Origin: Actinomycetes bacterium
GTDB taxonomy: Bacteria > Actinomycetota > Actinomycetes > Actinomycetales > Microbacteriaceae
Length of the DNA stretch: 6,281 nucleotides
Direction of reading: 5' to 3'
NCBI GenBank assembly: GCA_023421635.1
Contig: JAEZSU010000037.1
Span: 1-6,281, forward strand
Part shown: piece by piece, positions 1 through 5,293 of the stretch
Position numbering within the stretch: the first letter of the stretch is position 1
Layout of the letters: each line of letters begins with the position of its first letter
The notes under the pieces: model-generated
Told to the model about the DNA's origin: nothing
What the model saw: the letters and a program-made list of their open reading frames with translations, nothing else
Database searches by the model: none
Position numbers and translations under genes: made by a program

Positions 1-174
1 CTCGACCACCTCGCCGCGCCAGAACGAGGACTTCTTCGTGTCTGTGAGCCGCACCCGCACCCGCTCACCGGGAAGGGTGTCCGGGACGAAGACGACGCGC
101 CCCTCGTGGCGCCCGACGAACACCCCGTGCGCGACCCCGGTGATGTCCAGCTCGATCTCGTGTCCCACATCCAT
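1..174 (-). CDS. TRAM-domain class I SAM-dependent RNA methyltransferase (TrmA/RlmD/RumA-like), N-terminal 58 codons, truncated by window edge
   Basis: Only the amino-terminal 58 residues are visible, starting MDVGHEIELDITGVAHG; the gene continues beyond the left edge. They form a small beta-barrel TRAM domain. Visible features are the 'ITGVAHGVFVGRHEGRVVFV' strand pair (residues 11-30), then 'PDTLPGERVRVRL' (31-43) and a lysine-rich stretch before 'FWRGEVVE'. In the TrmA/RumA family this domain binds RNA ahead of a Rossmann methyltransferase domain that makes 5-methyluridine in tRNA or rRNA. The catalytic part is outside the window, so substrate cannot be assigned. The ATG at 174 is the only upstream start: an in-frame TGA lies six codons before it (TGA AAG GCT CGA AGG ATG follows a GTG). 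An AAAGG eight bases upstream is a plausible ribosome binding site. The gene is divergent from maf. Other TRAM proteins (MiaB-like) carry the domain at the C-terminus, which argues for the methyltransferase reading. Confidence 0.8.
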   Translation of the reverse strand, partial: MDVGHEIELDITGVAHGVFVGRHEGRVVFVPDTLPGERVRVRLTDTKKSSFWRGEVVE

Positions 175-249
175 CCTTCGAGCCTTTCACACCCACCCGC
201 CCGCCTCCTCCATGCCCCTGCTCGCGCCCCCTCCCCATACACCGCTCCT

Positions 250-310
250 GTCGACTTGCCGTATACGTACGCTGCGCGGCGGGAATCGCGTACATACAGG
301 GCAAGTCGAC
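250..310. repeat. 23-bp imperfect inverted repeat in the divergent intergenic region
   Basis: The left arm 250-272 begins GTCGACTTGCC and the right arm 288-310 ends GGCAAGTCGAC; 20 of 23 positions are complementary around a 15-nt spacer (273-287). The outer 11 bp are perfect. The mismatches are 261/299, 263/297 and 266/294. The left arm contains the small palindromes CGTATACG (260-267) and CGTACG (266-271), so it is A+T-richer than its surroundings. Flanks also mirror each other loosely: CCCCCTCCCC at 227-236 on the left and GGGGGAGGGG at 318-327 on the right. The element sits between the starts of the TRAM gene and maf, 75 nt from the former. Possible roles are an operator, a leader hairpin of the TRAM transcript, or a copy of a dispersed palindromic element; the sequence alone does not decide. 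Confidence 0.75.
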
Positions 311-320
311 AGTGAGAGGG

Positions 321-371
321 GGAGGGGATGCGGAGAGGAGGGGATGCGGCGACGAGCGGGGAGGGACGCGG
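321..371 (+). repeat. G-rich direct repeats upstream of maf (two perfect 13-bp copies plus one degenerate)
   Basis: GGAGGGGATGCGG occurs perfectly at 321-333 and 337-349, a 16-bp period with a 3-bp spacer (AGA). A degenerate third copy, GGAGGGACGCGG, lies at 360-371. The purine-rich strand carries several runs of three to five G. The cluster ends about 12 bp before the putative maf -10 hexamer, so it occupies the place where a -35 element or activator/repressor site would be. It could be iteron-type protein binding sites, a G-quadruplex-forming stretch, or simply decayed low-complexity sequence. Confidence 0.6.
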
Positions 372-382
372 ATGCTGCGCGG

Positions 383-388
383 TAGCGT
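383..388 (+). promoter_or_regulatory. Putative -10 element (TAGCGT) for leaderless maf transcript
   Basis: TAGCGT fits the actinobacterial TAnnnT -10 consensus and ends 6 nt before the maf ATG at 395, so transcription would start at or very near the A of the start codon. The same TAG is an in-frame stop four codons before the ATG, so translation cannot start further upstream. No Shine-Dalgarno sequence lies at normal spacing and no -35 consensus is evident. Assignment rests on spacing and on the same pattern at two other genes here. Confidence 0.5.
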
Positions 389-394
389 GGCAGG

Positions 395-1042
395 ATGCGC
401 GTGCTGCTCGCCTCCACCTCCCCCGCCCGGCTCATGCTGCTGCGCCAGGCGGGGATCGACCCCGACACCCTCGCGCCGGACGTCGACGAGGAGGCCGTGA
501 TCGAGGCGGTCGAGCGCGCCGAGGGGCGGACGCTCGCCCCCGACGAGCACGTCCTCCTGCTGGCGCGGCGGAAGGCGGCCGCGGTCGCGGCGGTCGTCCA
601 GGCCGACGACCCGGACTTCGACGGCCTGGTCATCGGCGGCGACTCGATGTTCGAGCTGGACGGCGAGATCCTCGGGAAGCCCTACACGCCCGAGGTCGCG
701 ACGGCGCGGTGGCACGCGATGCGCGGACGCACCGGCGTGCTGCACTCCGGGCACTGCGTGGTGCGGCTGTCGCCCGGCCGTCCGCCCGCCGAGGCGCACG
801 CGGTGGCAGCGGCATCCGTCACCTTCGCCGACGACGTCACGGACGCCGAGATCGCCGCGTACGTCGCGACCGGCGAGCCGCTGCTCGTCGCCGGGGCCTT
901 CACGGTCGACAGCCTGGGCGGCGGGTTCATCACCCGTGTCGAGGGCGACCCGTCCACGGTCGTCGGGATGTCGCTGTCCACGGTGCGAAAGCTCGCGGCG
1001 GACCTGGGCATCACCTGGACCGACCTGTGGCGGCGTTCGTAG
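395..1042 (+). CDS. maf: Maf family nucleoside triphosphate pyrophosphatase
   Basis: A 215-residue protein of usual Maf length. Maf proteins are cytoplasmic enzymes that hydrolyse dTTP, UTP or modified NTPs to the monophosphate and pyrophosphate, keeping non-canonical nucleotides out of nucleic acids. The N-terminal nucleotide-binding signature is 'LLASTSPARLMLLRQAG' (residues 4-20). The central 'VIGGDSMFELDGEILGKP' (79-96) has the presumed catalytic aspartate at D83. 'MRGRTGVLHSGHCVVRL' (109-125) and the C-terminal 'GEPLLVAGAFTVDSLGGGF' (160-178) followed by 'EGDPSTVVG' (183-191) complete the fold. The GDSM form of the catalytic loop resembles the M. tuberculosis homologue Rv3282 as I remember it, so I do not read it as a defect. 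An in-frame TAG at 383-385 fixes the ATG as the first possible start. A 78-nt gap separates it from the carboxylase gene downstream. Whether the substrate is dTTP/UTP or m7GTP cannot be told from what I see. Confidence 0.93.
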   Translation: MRVLLASTSPARLMLLRQAGIDPDTLAPDVDEEAVIEAVERAEGRTLAPDEHVLLLARRKAAAVAAVVQADDPDFDGLVIGGDSMFELDGEILGKPYTPEVATARWHAMRGRTGVLHSGHCVVRLSPGRPPAEAHAVAAASVTFADDVTDAEIAAYVATGEPLLVAGAFTVDSLGGGFITRVEGDPSTVVGMSLSTVRKLAADLGITWTDLWRRS

Positions 1043-1060
1043 GTTCTCACAAACCTTCGC

Positions 1061-1082
1061 CCGCACTTCTTGTCTGGTGCGG
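1061..1082. promoter_or_regulatory. Short inverted repeat upstream of the carboxylase gene (possible operator)
   Basis: CCGCAC at 1061-1066 is perfectly complementary to GTGCGG at 1077-1082, with a 10-nt spacer. It lies in the 78-nt gap between maf and the carboxylase gene, just upstream of where a -35 box would fall (about 1085-1090). Two-fold symmetry of this size suits a dimeric regulator, but a 6-bp match in such G+C-rich DNA can arise by chance. Confidence 0.25.
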
Positions 1083-1107
1083 TCAAAAACGGACCCTCCG
1101 ACCTCGG

Positions 1108-1113
1108 TAGGCT
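1108..1113 (+). promoter_or_regulatory. Putative -10 element (TAGGCT) for leaderless carboxylase transcript
   Basis: TAGGCT matches TAnnnT and is followed by 7 nt before the ATG at 1121, placing the transcription start on the start codon. No purine-rich Shine-Dalgarno sequence precedes the ATG (the intervening bases are GGCTCCC). No clear -35 hexamer is seen around 1085-1090. It implies the carboxylase gene can be transcribed independently of maf. Confidence 0.5.
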
Positions 1114-1120
1114 GGCTCCC

Positions 1121-2887
1121 ATGCCAGAAATCGCCAAGGTCCTGATCGCGAACCGCGGCGAGATCGCCGTCCGCATCATCCGTGCGGCGCGCGACTCCGG
1201 ACGCTCCACCGTCGCCGTCTACGCCGAGCAGGACCGCGACGCGATGCACGTGCGCCTCGCCGACGAGGCGTACTCGCTCGAGGGCGCGACGAGCGCCGAC
1301 ACGTACCTCTCGATCGACAAGATCCTCTCCGTCGCACGCCGCTCCGGCGCCGACGCGGTCCACCCCGGCTACGGGTTCCTCGCGGAGAACGCCGAGTTCG
1401 CCCGCGCGGTGATCGGTGCCGGGATGCGGTGGATCGGCCCCTCCCCCGAGGCCATCGAGGCGCTCGGCGACAAGGTGACCGCCCGACACGTGGCGGAGAA
1501 GGTCGGCGCGCCGCTCGCCCCCGGCACGCCCGGCCCGGTCGCGGATGCGGACGAGGTCATCGCCTTCGCACGCGAGGTGGGTCTGCCCATCGCGATCAAG
1601 GCCGCGTACGGCGGCGGAGGGCGCGGCCTCAAGGTCGCCCGCGAGCTCGACGAGGTCGCGGAACTGTTCGAGTCCGCGACGCGTGAGGCGATCACCGCCT
1701 TCGGCCGCGGCGAGTGCTTCGTGGAGAAGTACCTGGACAAGCCGCGCCACGTCGAGACGCAGTGCCTCGCGGATGCCGCGGGCAACGTCGTGGTCGTCTC
1801 CACCCGTGACTGCTCGCTGCAGCGTCGTCACCAGAAGCTCGTCGAGGAGGCGCCCGCGCCGTTCCTCACCGACGAGCAGAACCGCATCCTCTACGACTCG
1901 TCCAAGGCGATCCTGCGCGAAGTGGGGTACGTGGGCGCCGGCACCTGCGAATTCCTCATCGGCGCCGACGGCACCATCTCGTTCCTCGAGGTGAACACGC
2001 GGCTGCAGGTCGAGCACCCGGTGTCCGAGGAGGTCACCGGCATCGACCTGGTGCGCGAGCAGTTCCGGCTCGCCGAGGGCGGTCTGCTCGACTACGACGA
2101 CCCCGCCCCGACCGGCCACTCCATCGAGTTCCGCATCAACGGCGAGGACCCGGGGCGCGGCTTCCTCCCGCAGCCGGGACCGATCCACGTCTTCAAGACC
2201 TTCGGCGGGCCGGGCACGCGTCTGGATTCCGGCGTCACCGCGGGCGATGCGGTGTCCGGCGCCTTCGACTCGCTGCTGGCGATGATCATCATCACCGGTC
2301 GCGACCGCGCCGAGGCGCTCGCCCGCGCCCGCCGCGCGCTCGACGAGTTCGAGGTCGCCGGGCTTCCGACCGTGCTCCCGTTCCACCGCAAGGTGGTGCG
2401 CGACCCCGCCTTCACCGCCGAGGACGGCCGGTTCGGCGTCTACACCCGCTGGATCGAGACGGAGTTCGTCAACGACATCCCGGCGTGGGACGGCGAGCTG
2501 TCCGCGCCCGCACCGGCGGAGGCGCGGCACACGGTCGTCGTCGAGGTCGCCGGCAAGCGCCTCGAGGTGAGCCTGCCCGACCGGATCGCGGCGGCACCCG
2601 CCGCATCCGGCCGTCCCGCTGCCGTCCCGCCCTCGCGCCGGTCGCACCAGCGCTCGGTCAGCGCGGGCGCGAGCGGCGATGCCGTGACCTCGCCCATGCA
2701 GGCCACCGTCGTGAAGCTCGCCGTGGCCGAGGGGCAGCAGGTCGTCAAGGGCGACCTGGTGGTCGTGCTCGAGGCGATGAAGATGGAGCAGCCCATCCAG
2801 GCGCACAAGGACGGCGTGATCGGCGAGATCGACGCCGACCCCGGCGTGACCGTGGCGGCCGGGCACCGGCTCCTCACCATCCGCTGA
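1121..2887 (+). CDS. accA3: Acyl-CoA carboxylase alpha subunit: biotin carboxylase fused to biotin carboxyl carrier domain (AccA3-like)
   Basis: A 588-residue biotin-dependent carboxylase subunit, close in length to mycobacterial AccA3 (about 600). It carboxylates its own biotin with ATP and bicarbonate. Partner beta subunits then transfer the carboxyl group to acetyl- or propionyl-CoA for fatty-acid synthesis; no beta subunit is in this window. The biotin carboxylase N-domain starts '[18 protein letters not shown]' (6-23). The ATP-grasp has glycine-rich 'GGGGRGLKV' (164-172), '[11 protein letters not shown]' (229-239) and '[17 protein letters not shown]' (288-304), with the conserved 'RINGED' arginine near 338. 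A variable Ala/Pro linker (about 460-515) precedes the biotinyl domain, whose acceptor is K554 in 'EAMKMEQP'. I chose ATG 1121 because family similarity starts there and a -10-like hexamer abuts it; an in-frame TTG at 1070 would add 17 unconserved residues. The usual CoA substrate range (acetyl, propionyl, perhaps longer) is inferred from the family. Confidence 0.95.
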   Translation: MPEIAKVLIANRGEIAVRIIRAARDSGRSTVAVYAEQDRDAMHVRLADEAYSLEGATSADTYLSIDKILSVARRSGADAVHPGYGFLAENAEFARAVIGAGMRWIGPSPEAIEALGDKVTARHVAEKVGAPLAPGTPGPVADADEVIAFAREVGLPIAIKAAYGGGGRGLKVARELDEVAELFESATREAITAFGRGECFVEKYLDKPRHVETQCLADAAGNVVVVSTRDCSLQRRHQKLVEEAPAPFLTDEQNRILYDSSKAILREVGYVGAGTCEFLIGADGTISFLEVNTRLQVEHPVSEEVTGIDLVREQFRLAEGGLLDYDDPAPTGHSIEFRINGEDPGRGFLPQPGPIHVFKTFGGPGTRLDSGVTAGDAVSGAFDSLLAMIIITGRDRAEALARARRALDEFEVAGLPTVLPFHRKVVRDPAFTAEDGRFGVYTRWIETEFVNDIPAWDGELSAPAPAEARHTVVVEVAGKRLEVSLPDRIAAAPAASGRPAAVPPSRRSHQRSVSAGASGDAVTSPMQATVVKLAVAEGQQVVKGDLVVVLEAMKMEQPIQAHKDGVIGEIDADPGVTVAAGHRLLTIR

Positions 2888-2892
2888 GCCGC

Positions 2893-2932
2893 CCCGCGGC
2901 CGCCCACCCGCCGCCGGGCGGACGGCCGCGGG
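2893..2932. terminator. Bidirectional terminator-like hairpin between convergent genes
   Basis: CCCGCGGCCG (2893-2902) and CGGCCGCGGG (2923-2932) are perfect 10-bp complements. The 20-nt interior contains a second small stem (CCGC/GCGG at 2911-2914 and 2918-2921). The hairpin begins 5 nt after the carboxylase stop and ends exactly at the lpdA stop codon (2933-2935), filling the 45-nt gap. There is no T-tract on either side, so this would be an actinobacterial-type U-less terminator, or a stabilising 3'-end hairpin, serving both transcripts. Confidence 0.65.
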
Positions 2933-4384
2933 TCAGTTCTCCTCTTCGCCGACCGTCTCGACCACGTGCATTGCGCGCATCGCGTCGGTGATGCTGCCCG
3001 ACAGCGACGGGTACACCGTGAAGACACGCGAGACCTGGTCGACGGTGAGGCGTCGCTCCACCGCGATCGCGATGGGGTAGATCATGTCCGACGCGCGCGG
3101 GCCGACGATCACACCGCCCACGACCGTGCCACTGCCCTTGTGGGCGAGGATCTTCACGAAGCCGTCCTTGATGCCCATCATCTTCGCGCGCGGGTTCGCG
3201 GCGAGCGGGAGCTTGCGCACCACGGCGTTCACGTCGCCCGAGGCGATGTCGCGTTCCTGATATCCGACGGTCGCGATCTCCGGTGCGGTGAAGATGTTCG
3301 CCGCGATCCGGCGCGGCTCCAGCGGGATGACGACGTCGCCGAGCGCGTGGAACACGGCCATCCGGCCCTGCATCGAGGCGACGGATGCCAGCGGGACGGA
3401 CGTGGTGCAGTCGCCGGCCGCGTAGATGTTCGGCACCGAGGTGCGCGCGACCCGGTTCACACGCACGTGCCCGGAGTGCGTGGTCTCGACCCCCGCCTCC
3501 TCCAGTCCGATTCCCGCCGTGTTGGGGATCGAGCCGACCGCCATCAGGCAGTGGCTGCCCTCGACGACGCGGCCGTCGGCGAGGGTCACGCGCACGCCGT
3601 CGCCGGTGTTCTCCACGGCCTCGGCGCGGGCCTTGGACAGCAGCGTCATGCCGCCGCGCTTGAACACCTTCTCCAGCACCGCCGCGGCGTCGGGGTCCTC
3701 GCCGGGGAGCACCTGGTCGCGGCTGGAGACGAGCGTCACCTTCGAGCCGAGGTTCATGTAGGCCGACGCGAACTCGGCGCCGGTCACGCCGGAGCCCACG
3801 ACGATGAGGTGCTCGGGCAGGGTGGTCATGTCGTAGAGCTGCGTCCAGGTGAGGATGCGGACGCCGTCGGGCATGGCGTTCGGCAGCTGCCGGGGCGACG
3901 CTCCCACCGACACCACGAAGGTGTCGGCCTCGATGCGGTCGAAGTCGGTGCCGCCGGGGCCCGTCGAGGCGATGACCGCGTCGTGGCCGTCCAGCCGGCC
4001 GTGGCCGGAGATGATGCGCACGCCCGCCTCGACCAGCGAGGAGCGCATGTCGTCGGACTGCTGCCGGGCGAGCGCGAGGAGGCGGCGGTTGACCGCGGCG
4101 AGGTTGATCGCGACCTCGGGCTTGAGCGGCTTGCCGTCGCCGTCGCGCGCGAACAGCTGCACGCCCAGATCGCCCGCTCCGGCGATCGTCACCGCGGCGT
4201 CCGCGGTGGCGATGAGGGTCTTGGAGGGGACGACGTCGGTGATGACCGCGGAGCCGCCGACGCCGGCGCGCTCGACCAGGGTGACCTCCGCCCCCAGCTG
4301 CGCAGCGGCGAGCGCCGCCTCGTACCCGCCGGGGCCGCCCCCGATGATCGCGACACGTTGGGCATGTTCGAAGCTGAGCGACAT
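2933..4384 (-). CDS. lpdA: NAD(P)H:quinone dehydrogenase, LpdA-type flavoprotein lacking the redox disulfide
   Basis: A 483-residue member of the pyridine nucleotide-disulfide oxidoreductase fold. FAD site: 'VAIIGGGPGGYEAA' (11-24) and 'YAAGDC' (321-326). NAD(P) site: 'VVGSGVTGAEFASAY' (195-209), where the strand after it ends SSRD (220-223) rather than an acidic residue, which would suit NADPH. The C-terminal dimerisation domain begins around 365. Where lipoamide dehydrogenases have CxxxxC before PSK, this protein has GGSAVITDVVPSK (43-55): A46 and V51 replace both cysteines. The catalytic His-Glu pair near the C-terminus (HPTxxE) is replaced by Y458 and G463 in 'VYPSLSG'. M. tuberculosis LpdA (Rv3303c), which also lacks the disulfide, is an NAD(P)H quinone reductase, so dihydrolipoamide oxidation is very unlikely here. 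The start at 4384 precedes the FAD motif by 14 residues; a weak AGAGAG lies just upstream. It is divergent from the PNP gene, 81 bp away, and convergent with the carboxylase gene. Confidence is high for family, moderate for substrate. Confidence 0.92.
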   Translation of the reverse strand: MSLSFEHAQRVAIIGGGPGGYEAALAAAQLGAEVTLVERAGVGGSAVITDVVPSKTLIATADAAVTIAGAGDLGVQLFARDGDGKPLKPEVAINLAAVNRRLLALARQQSDDMRSSLVEAGVRIISGHGRLDGHDAVIASTGPGGTDFDRIEADTFVVSVGASPRQLPNAMPDGVRILTWTQLYDMTTLPEHLIVVGSGVTGAEFASAYMNLGSKVTLVSSRDQVLPGEDPDAAAVLEKVFKRGGMTLLSKARAEAVENTGDGVRVTLADGRVVEGSHCLMAVGSIPNTAGIGLEEAGVETTHSGHVRVNRVARTSVPNIYAAGDCTTSVPLASVASMQGRMAVFHALGDVVIPLEPRRIAANIFTAPEIATVGYQERDIASGDVNAVVRKLPLAANPRAKMMGIKDGFVKILAHKGSGTVVGGVIVGPRASDMIYPIAIAVERRLTVDQVSRVFTVYPSLSGSITDAMRAMHVVETVGEEEN

Positions 4385-4400
4385 GCATCCATTCTCTCTT

Positions 4401-4437
4401 GGGCCGCCGCCGCGACGCACATCGCGCACCGCGGCCC
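4401..4437. promoter_or_regulatory. Nested inverted repeat in the lpdA/PNP divergent promoter region
   Basis: GGGCCGC (4401-4407) pairs with GCGGCCC (4431-4437). Inside it CGCGA (4411-4415) pairs with TCGCG (4422-4426), leaving a 6-nt loop and a 3/4-nt internal bulge. The structure lies 16 nt before the lpdA start on one side and 15 nt before the PNP -10 hexamer on the other, covering the expected -35 position of the PNP promoter. It could be an operator shared by both genes or a leader hairpin of the lpdA transcript. Chance pairing in G+C-rich DNA is a real alternative. Confidence 0.35.
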
Positions 4438-4452
4438 CGGCCGCGCGAGTCC

Positions 4453-4458
4453 TAGAGT
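4453..4458 (+). promoter_or_regulatory. Putative -10 element (TAGAGT) for leaderless PNP transcript
   Basis: TAGAGT fits TAnnnT and is followed by 7 nt (TGTCGTC) before the ATG at 4466, so the transcript probably begins at the start codon. The bases before the ATG contain no Shine-Dalgarno match. No -35 consensus is apparent; its expected position falls in the right arm of a nested inverted repeat (4401-4437). Confidence 0.55.
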
Positions 4459-4465
4459 TGTCGTC

Positions 4466-5293
4466 ATGGTCACCCAGAATCCCCTCGACGACCCCGCCGC
4501 CGACCCGTTCGAGATCGCCCGCCAGGCCGCCGACGACATCGCACGCCTCACCGGCGTCGACCACCACGACATCGCCCTCACCCTCGGCAGCGGCTGGGGC
4601 AAGGCCGCTGAGCTCATCGGCGAGACGACGGCCACCGTCCCGGCCCCCGAGGTCACCGGTTTCAGCAAGCCCGCGCTCGAGGGGCACGTCGGCACCCTCC
4701 GCAGCATCCTGACCCCGACCGGCAGGCGCGTGCTCGTCATCGGCGCACGCACCCACTACTACGAGGGCCACGGCCCGCGCCGGGTCGTGCACAGCGTGCG
4801 CACCGCGGCGGCGACCGGGGCCCGCACCATGGTGCTCACCAACGGCGCCGGCGGCATCAAGGCCGACTGGCAGCCCGGCCAGCCGGTGCTCATCAGCGAC
4901 CACATCAACCTCACCGGCGACTCTCCGCTCGAGGGCGCGACCTTCGTCGACCTCACCGACCTGTACGCCGCACGCCTGCGCGACATCGCACGCTCGATCG
5001 ACCCGTCCCTCGACGAGGGGGTCTACTGCCAGTTCCGCGGGCCGCAGTACGAGACGCCGGCGGAGGTGCGGATGGCGAAGACCATCGGGGGCGACATCGT
5101 CGGCATGTCCACCGCGCTCGAGGCGATCGCCGCGCGGCAGGCGGGCATGGAGGTGCTCGGCTTCTCGCTCATCACGAACCTCGCCGCCGGTATCTCCCCC
5201 ACGCCCCTCAGCCACGCGGAGGTCATCGAGGCGGGCCGGGAGGCCGAGCCCGTGATCTCGGCGCTGCTGGCCAGGGTGATCGAGGCGCTGTGA
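4466..5293 (+). CDS. punA: Purine-nucleoside phosphorylase, trimeric (PunA/PNP) type
   Basis: A 275-residue protein of normal length for the homotrimeric PNP family. It cleaves purine (deoxy)nucleosides with phosphate to free base and (deoxy)ribose-1-phosphate in the cytoplasm. Phosphate-site residues are visible: S42 in 'LTLGSGWG' (38-45), R95/H97 in 'ARTHYYEGHG' (94-103), and N126 in 'LTNGAGG' (124-130). The family motif 'GPQYETPAEVRM' (192-203) carries E200, and 'GMST' (213-216) follows. The base-binding asparagine is N238 in 'SLITNLAAG' (234-242), which in this family goes with 6-oxopurines (hypoxanthine, guanine). H250 lies near the ribose site. The start is set by the leaderless promoter pattern and by the family's N-terminal helix beginning about residue 15; the same frame is open far upstream, but that part is antisense to lpdA. 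Its stop overlaps the start of the phospho-sugar mutase gene by 4 bp, implying co-transcription and coupled translation. Confidence 0.95.
   Translation: MVTQNPLDDPAADPFEIARQAADDIARLTGVDHHDIALTLGSGWGKAAELIGETTATVPAPEVTGFSKPALEGHVGTLRSILTPTGRRVLVIGARTHYYEGHGPRRVVHSVRTAAATGARTMVLTNGAGGIKADWQPGQPVLISDHINLTGDSPLEGATFVDLTDLYAARLRDIARSIDPSLDEGVYCQFRGPQYETPAEVRMAKTIGGDIVGMSTALEAIAARQAGMEVLGFSLITNLAAGISPTPLSHAEVIEAGREAEPVISALLARVIEAL

Noticed and set aside
204..211. Minus-strand GGAGGAGG as the ribosome binding site of the TRAM gene or of a small upstream peptide
   Set aside because: It is about 30 nt from the ATG at 174. A GTG 7 nt downstream is in another frame and shows no conserved product, so there is no evidence of a real peptide.
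450..520. Maf 'GDSM' loop as a damaged catalytic site
   Set aside because: The aspartate is present and the same variant is, to my recollection, normal in actinobacterial Maf proteins.
1041..1056. AGGTT/AACCT hairpin right after the maf stop as a terminator
   Set aside because: It has only 5 bp with a 6-nt loop and no T-tract, too weak to call.
1070..1120. TTG at 1070 as an alternative start for the carboxylase gene
   Set aside because: The 17 extra residues do not match the family, and the leaderless promoter pattern points to ATG 1121.
2560..2690. Ala/Pro/Ser-rich segment of the carboxylase as an insertion or frameshift
   Set aside because: It is the expected flexible linker between the biotin carboxylase and biotinyl domains, and the frame is intact on both sides.
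65..2866. Very long open frame on the minus strand (over 900 codons) antisense to the carboxylase and maf genes
   Set aside because: Its translation is Arg/Gly/Asp/His-rich with no recognisable domain, and it mirrors two solid conserved genes. High G+C with biased third positions routinely produces such antisense open frames.
2966..4465. Upstream extension of the PNP frame that would add about 500 residues
   Set aside because: It lies antisense to lpdA, has shadow-type composition, and family similarity plus a -10-like hexamer place the start at 4466.
4385..5215. Upstream extension of the lpdA frame on the minus strand
   Set aside because: It is antisense to PNP. The FAD-binding motif begins 14 residues after the ATG at 4384, as in the family.
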